Assembly (NCBI GenBank): GCA_904501915.1
Contig: CAJGCV010000038.1
Span: 1-18,618 of the forward strand
Length of the DNA stretch: 18,618 nt
Source of the DNA: an uncultured Akkermansia sp.
GTDB taxonomy: Bacteria > Verrucomicrobiota > Verrucomicrobiia > Verrucomicrobiales > Akkermansiaceae
Reading direction: 5' to 3'
Under the pieces are notes generated by a model, which searched no databases, had not been told where the DNA came from, and saw only the letters and a list, made by a program, of their open reading frames with translations. Within the stretch, counting starts at the first letter, position 1. Every line of letters begins with the position of its first letter. Positions 16,197-18,618 of the stretch are shown one piece after another. Position numbers and translations under genes: made by a program.

Positions 16197-18406
16197 GGCG
16201 CAGCGGTAGTTTCAGCAGGCAGGGGGATTTCCAGGTCAGTTTCGGGGAAAACCTTGTCCGAGTGACGAGCGCGCATGGTCTTGGCTTTCATCCGTTCATC
16301 AATCCAATACAAGTGGCTGTCCAGCGGGTCATAGTAACGCGGCGGGCAGAAGCGGCATTCGGGTTCATCAGGCCAGCGCAACCAGCGCCACTGGGCAAAA
16401 CGCCAGTATGAAGTAGTCCAGCCGGGCACCCATGCCAGTGTAGCAGCAATCAGTTGCTGCGCCTGGTGATGAGCCGCCACGGCCTCAGCTTCTGAGGTAG
16501 CAGCGCGGCAGGCCAGGATGGCACGGTCGAGCGACGGCGAGTTTGTTGCCGTGATGTTGCTCGTGCCGGGCATGGGGGTGCCGTCGTCCTTGAAGGCATA
16601 CGAGGAATCAAAGAAGGGAGCAGGATCCGGCAAGGGCGGTGAGAAGCCCCAGGAAAAGATGGCAGCCTGGTATTGCTTGGATTTAACGCGGGAATACAGC
16701 ACAGTATCATCTATCTGCTCCAGACGCAAATCCAGCCCGCAGCGGGCGGCTTCCTCGCGCAGAATATTCATGCAGTTGGTGTAGAGCGGATCAATACGGC
16801 TGCTGAGCACCACCTGCAGACGCGTGCCATCGGGTTTGCAGAGGATGCCGTCCGGGCCTTCCTCTGTATAACCAGCGCGCGCAAAACAAGCGCGGGCTTT
16901 TTCCGGCTCAAAAGGCAGCGCCTTGATGCTTTCATCCGTATACTGGCCAAAGCCGGAGAAATAGGAACCCAGGCGGGTATAGTCCCCACGGAACACGGTA
17001 TCCAGCACGGCCTGTACATTGAGCGCATGGTGGAAACCGCGGCGCATGTGTTTCAGATTAAAGGGCGGCTGGGAGCAGTTCAGGTGGAAGCCAAAACAGT
17101 TGCGCGGCCATATATTGTTGAAATGCACACGCTGAATCAGCCCGCGGTGCACAGCATCCATTTCCAGCCCTTCGTACCAGAAATCTGCCTCGCGGGCGTT
17201 GAAGACATCCAGCTCACCCAGGCGGAAAAGTTCCCGGATCTTGGTACTTTCCGAAACAAACTGGTATACGATGTGGTCCACATTGCAGGAATAACGCGTA
17301 TACTTACGCCCGGCGGCCCACCAGTCCGGCACGCGGATAAGGCTTACCTGGCGGCCCATAATCACATCATACGGGTTTACGGTGTATCCGCCGGTGGTGG
17401 GAGCTACGCGCCAGAGGTAGCGTGTGGGGTAATCCGGTCCGAACTCGGCAAAGAACGCAGTGCAACTCGCCGGCACTGAGGCATAGAAAGGCGCATAGGG
17501 ACGCGCGGCAGCCAGGGTAACGGCGAGGTACTGGTTTCCGTACACCTCGATACGCGAGAAGTTTCCCATGTAATAGTCGTTGTAGAACGGCTCCACACTG
17601 TATGGAGACGTGCGTACATACAGCGACGTGATGAAATCGCGCGTTGTCAGGCGTGAGCCATCGGAAAATCGGGCTGATTCATCGATATGGAAATAAACGG
17701 TGCGGCCATCTTTGGAAACCGCCCAGCGGTCAGCCGTGCCGGGAATCAGCTTACCGGTGCCGGGGTGCAGACGTATGAGCGGCAAATCAATATCATCGTA
17801 CAAATACCGGCGGAACGCATTATTGCTGTTCGGGCCGAACATGCGGAACGTACTGGGAAAAGAGCGCTGCAGGGCCAGCCGCAGGGTGCCGCCTTTCACA
17901 GCCTTGGGGCTGCCGAGTTCCGGCTGGTCCATACCATCGTGCCACTCCAGGTCTTCGGGGAGCTGGTTTTCGCGCAGGAAATGGAGATAATCCCCCTGCC
18001 CCTTGCGGCGGCACATATTCAGAAAGGAGGGCCAGGTGTTGAGGAAACGCATTTTGGCGCGCTGCTGGCGGGCAGAGCCGGGCGCAGAGGTCAGATACTG
18101 CACCATGGCAGATGTACAGGCTGCCTGGTTTTCTTCCAGATTGGTCTGCACATATTCGCGCACCCGGGCATTCCAGCGTTCGGGGAACCCGGCGAAGCCC
18201 GGCGGCATATGCCAGCGTTTCGTGTAGGTGGGCACGGGGGCATCCTGTTCAAATCCCGCCGGCATGGTCAAATCCGACGGATGCCGCCATTCCAGCCCCA
18301 GTGCGGCGCCATCGTCATCGCACCCGGTCAGCACAAAAGCCCCCAGCAGCACGGCCAGCGCAGGCAGCACACGTCGCAACAAGTTCATCATGGGGCGCTT
18401 CTTCAT
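16193..18406 (-). CDS. Peptide-binding lipoprotein of the ABC transporter (SBP family 5, YejA-like)
   Basis: The 737-residue protein starts at ATG 18406, which shares one base with the stop of the upstream permease (TAATG); a longer frame to 18520 lies within the permease gene. The N-terminus is a lipoprotein signal with lipobox LTGC and acylated Cys29 followed by Asp-Asp-Asp; Asp at +2 would favour inner-membrane retention under the enterobacterial rule. Residues about 165-700 match family 5 solute-binding proteins: KGGTLRLAL, the DG...Y.F.I...ARFSDG segment, STKIRELFRLGELDVF and a GFHLN...PPFN..H.R.G..HAL region, closest in style to YejA. About 130 residues between the lipobox and the binding domain have no recognised family and make the protein longer than typical YejA (about 600). 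The likely ligands are peptides. The ATPase gene overlaps its stop by 4 nt. Confidence 0.88.
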   Translation of the reverse strand: MKKRPMMNLLRRVLPALAVLLGAFVLTGCDDDGAALGLEWRHPSDLTMPAGFEQDAPVPTYTKRWHMPPGFAGFPERWNARVREYVQTNLEENQAACTSAMVQYLTSAPGSARQQRAKMRFLNTWPSFLNMCRRKGQGDYLHFLRENQLPEDLEWHDGMDQPELGSPKAVKGGTLRLALQRSFPSTFRMFGPNSNNAFRRYLYDDIDLPLIRLHPGTGKLIPGTADRWAVSKDGRTVYFHIDESARFSDGSRLTTRDFITSLYVRTSPYSVEPFYNDYYMGNFSRIEVYGNQYLAVTLAAARPYAPFYASVPASCTAFFAEFGPDYPTRYLWRVAPTTGGYTVNPYDVIMGRQVSLIRVPDWWAAGRKYTRYSCNVDHIVYQFVSESTKIRELFRLGELDVFNAREADFWYEGLEMDAVHRGLIQRVHFNNIWPRNCFGFHLNCSQPPFNLKHMRRGFHHALNVQAVLDTVFRGDYTRLGSYFSGFGQYTDESIKALPFEPEKARACFARAGYTEEGPDGILCKPDGTRLQVVLSSRIDPLYTNCMNILREEAARCGLDLRLEQIDDTVLYSRVKSKQYQAAIFSWGFSPPLPDPAPFFDSSYAFKDDGTPMPGTSNITATNSPSLDRAILACRAATSEAEAVAAHHQAQQLIAATLAWVPGWTTSYWRFAQWRWLRWPDEPECRFCPPRYYDPLDSHLYWIDERMKAKTMRARHSDKVFPETDLEIPLPAETTAAP

Positions 18407-18618
18407 TATTCGTAATAGCTGTGGCGGCGGGGGTCTGTCGCTTCGCGAATGGACTCGCCGATAAAGGTGACAATCAACAGGGTACCTACCAGCGCCACGA
18501 AGGCACAGGAAGCCACCCACGGAGAGGAAAGTTTGGACAAGCCATCATTCAGCAGACGCCCCCAGCTGGCGTAGGTATCCGGCAGACCGAAGCCCAGGTA
18601 GTCCAGCGAGGCGAGCGA
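18406..18618 (-). CDS. Peptide ABC transporter permease, YejE-like (C-terminal 70 residues)
   Basis: The frame enters from the right edge and ends at TAA 18408-18406; 71 codons are visible. It reads S-L-A-S-LDYLGFGLPDTYASWGRLL near the edge, the EAA-type region of DppC/OppC-family permeases. A hydrophobic span (WVASCAFVALVGTLLIVTFI) follows, then GESIREATDPRR. LDYLGFGLP and the ending GE..R.A.DPR are closest to YejE among the families I know. This inner-membrane subunit forms half of the translocation channel with a second permease, expected upstream outside the window. Its stop overlaps the start of the lipoprotein gene by one base, marking a tightly packed operon. Confidence 0.88.
   Translation of the reverse strand, partial: SLASLDYLGFGLPDTYASWGRLLNDGLSKLSSPWVASCAFVALVGTLLIVTFIGESIREATDPRRHSYYE

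Noticed and set aside
18407..18520. A 38-residue N-terminal extension of the peptide-binding lipoprotein.
   Set aside because: It lies inside the permease coding region in another frame, and the lipoprotein signal clearly starts at ATG 18406.

Overview
The window looks like chromosomal DNA from a Gram-negative bacterium of the Verrucomicrobiota, most likely close to Akkermansia. This rests on gene character rather than a marker gene: a PPi-type phosphofructokinase, an exported ankyrin-repeat protein with the 'GI(D/N)VN' repeat style common in that phylum, many signal-peptide proteins of unknown family, and weak or absent Shine-Dalgarno sequences. No rRNA, tRNA, CRISPR array, transposase or phage gene was seen.

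Layout. The left edge (1-501, + strand) is the 3' end of a phosphofructokinase gene with a strong terminator. A small monocistronic gene for a bacterial AP2-like DNA-binding protein follows at 662-937, also +. A perfect 13-bp inverted repeat at 951-986 separates it from everything to the right, which lies on the - strand. Read in the direction of transcription (right to left), the - strand holds: (a) the end of a YejABEF-like peptide ABC transporter operon (permease end, extended lipoprotein binding protein, one ATPase), its genes overlapping by 1 and 4 nt; (b) 24 bp later, a 1423-residue exported membrane protein with about 28 ankyrin repeats; (c) a two-gene unit of a membrane-anchored Sel1-repeat protein and an Aas-like AMP-binding enzyme whose N-terminal acyltransferase domain looks dead; (d) adenylate kinase with its own promoter and terminator; (e) a three-gene unit encoding a secreted protein of unknown family and two tandem paralogous secreted transglutaminase-like proteins.

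How the genes fit together. Housekeeping genes (phosphofructokinase, adenylate kinase, peptide uptake) are interleaved with lineage-specific envelope genes. The most unusual block is the secreted transglutaminase-like pair. Each protein is an internal duplication: an N-terminal module with an intact Cys-His-Asp triad and a C-terminal module that has lost it, partly in one paralog and wholly in the other. The second point of interest is the ankyrin protein, whose signal peptide and two membrane spans predict that the ankyrin array faces the periplasm. Units (c) and (e) share an identical 12-bp sequence at their predicted -35 regions.
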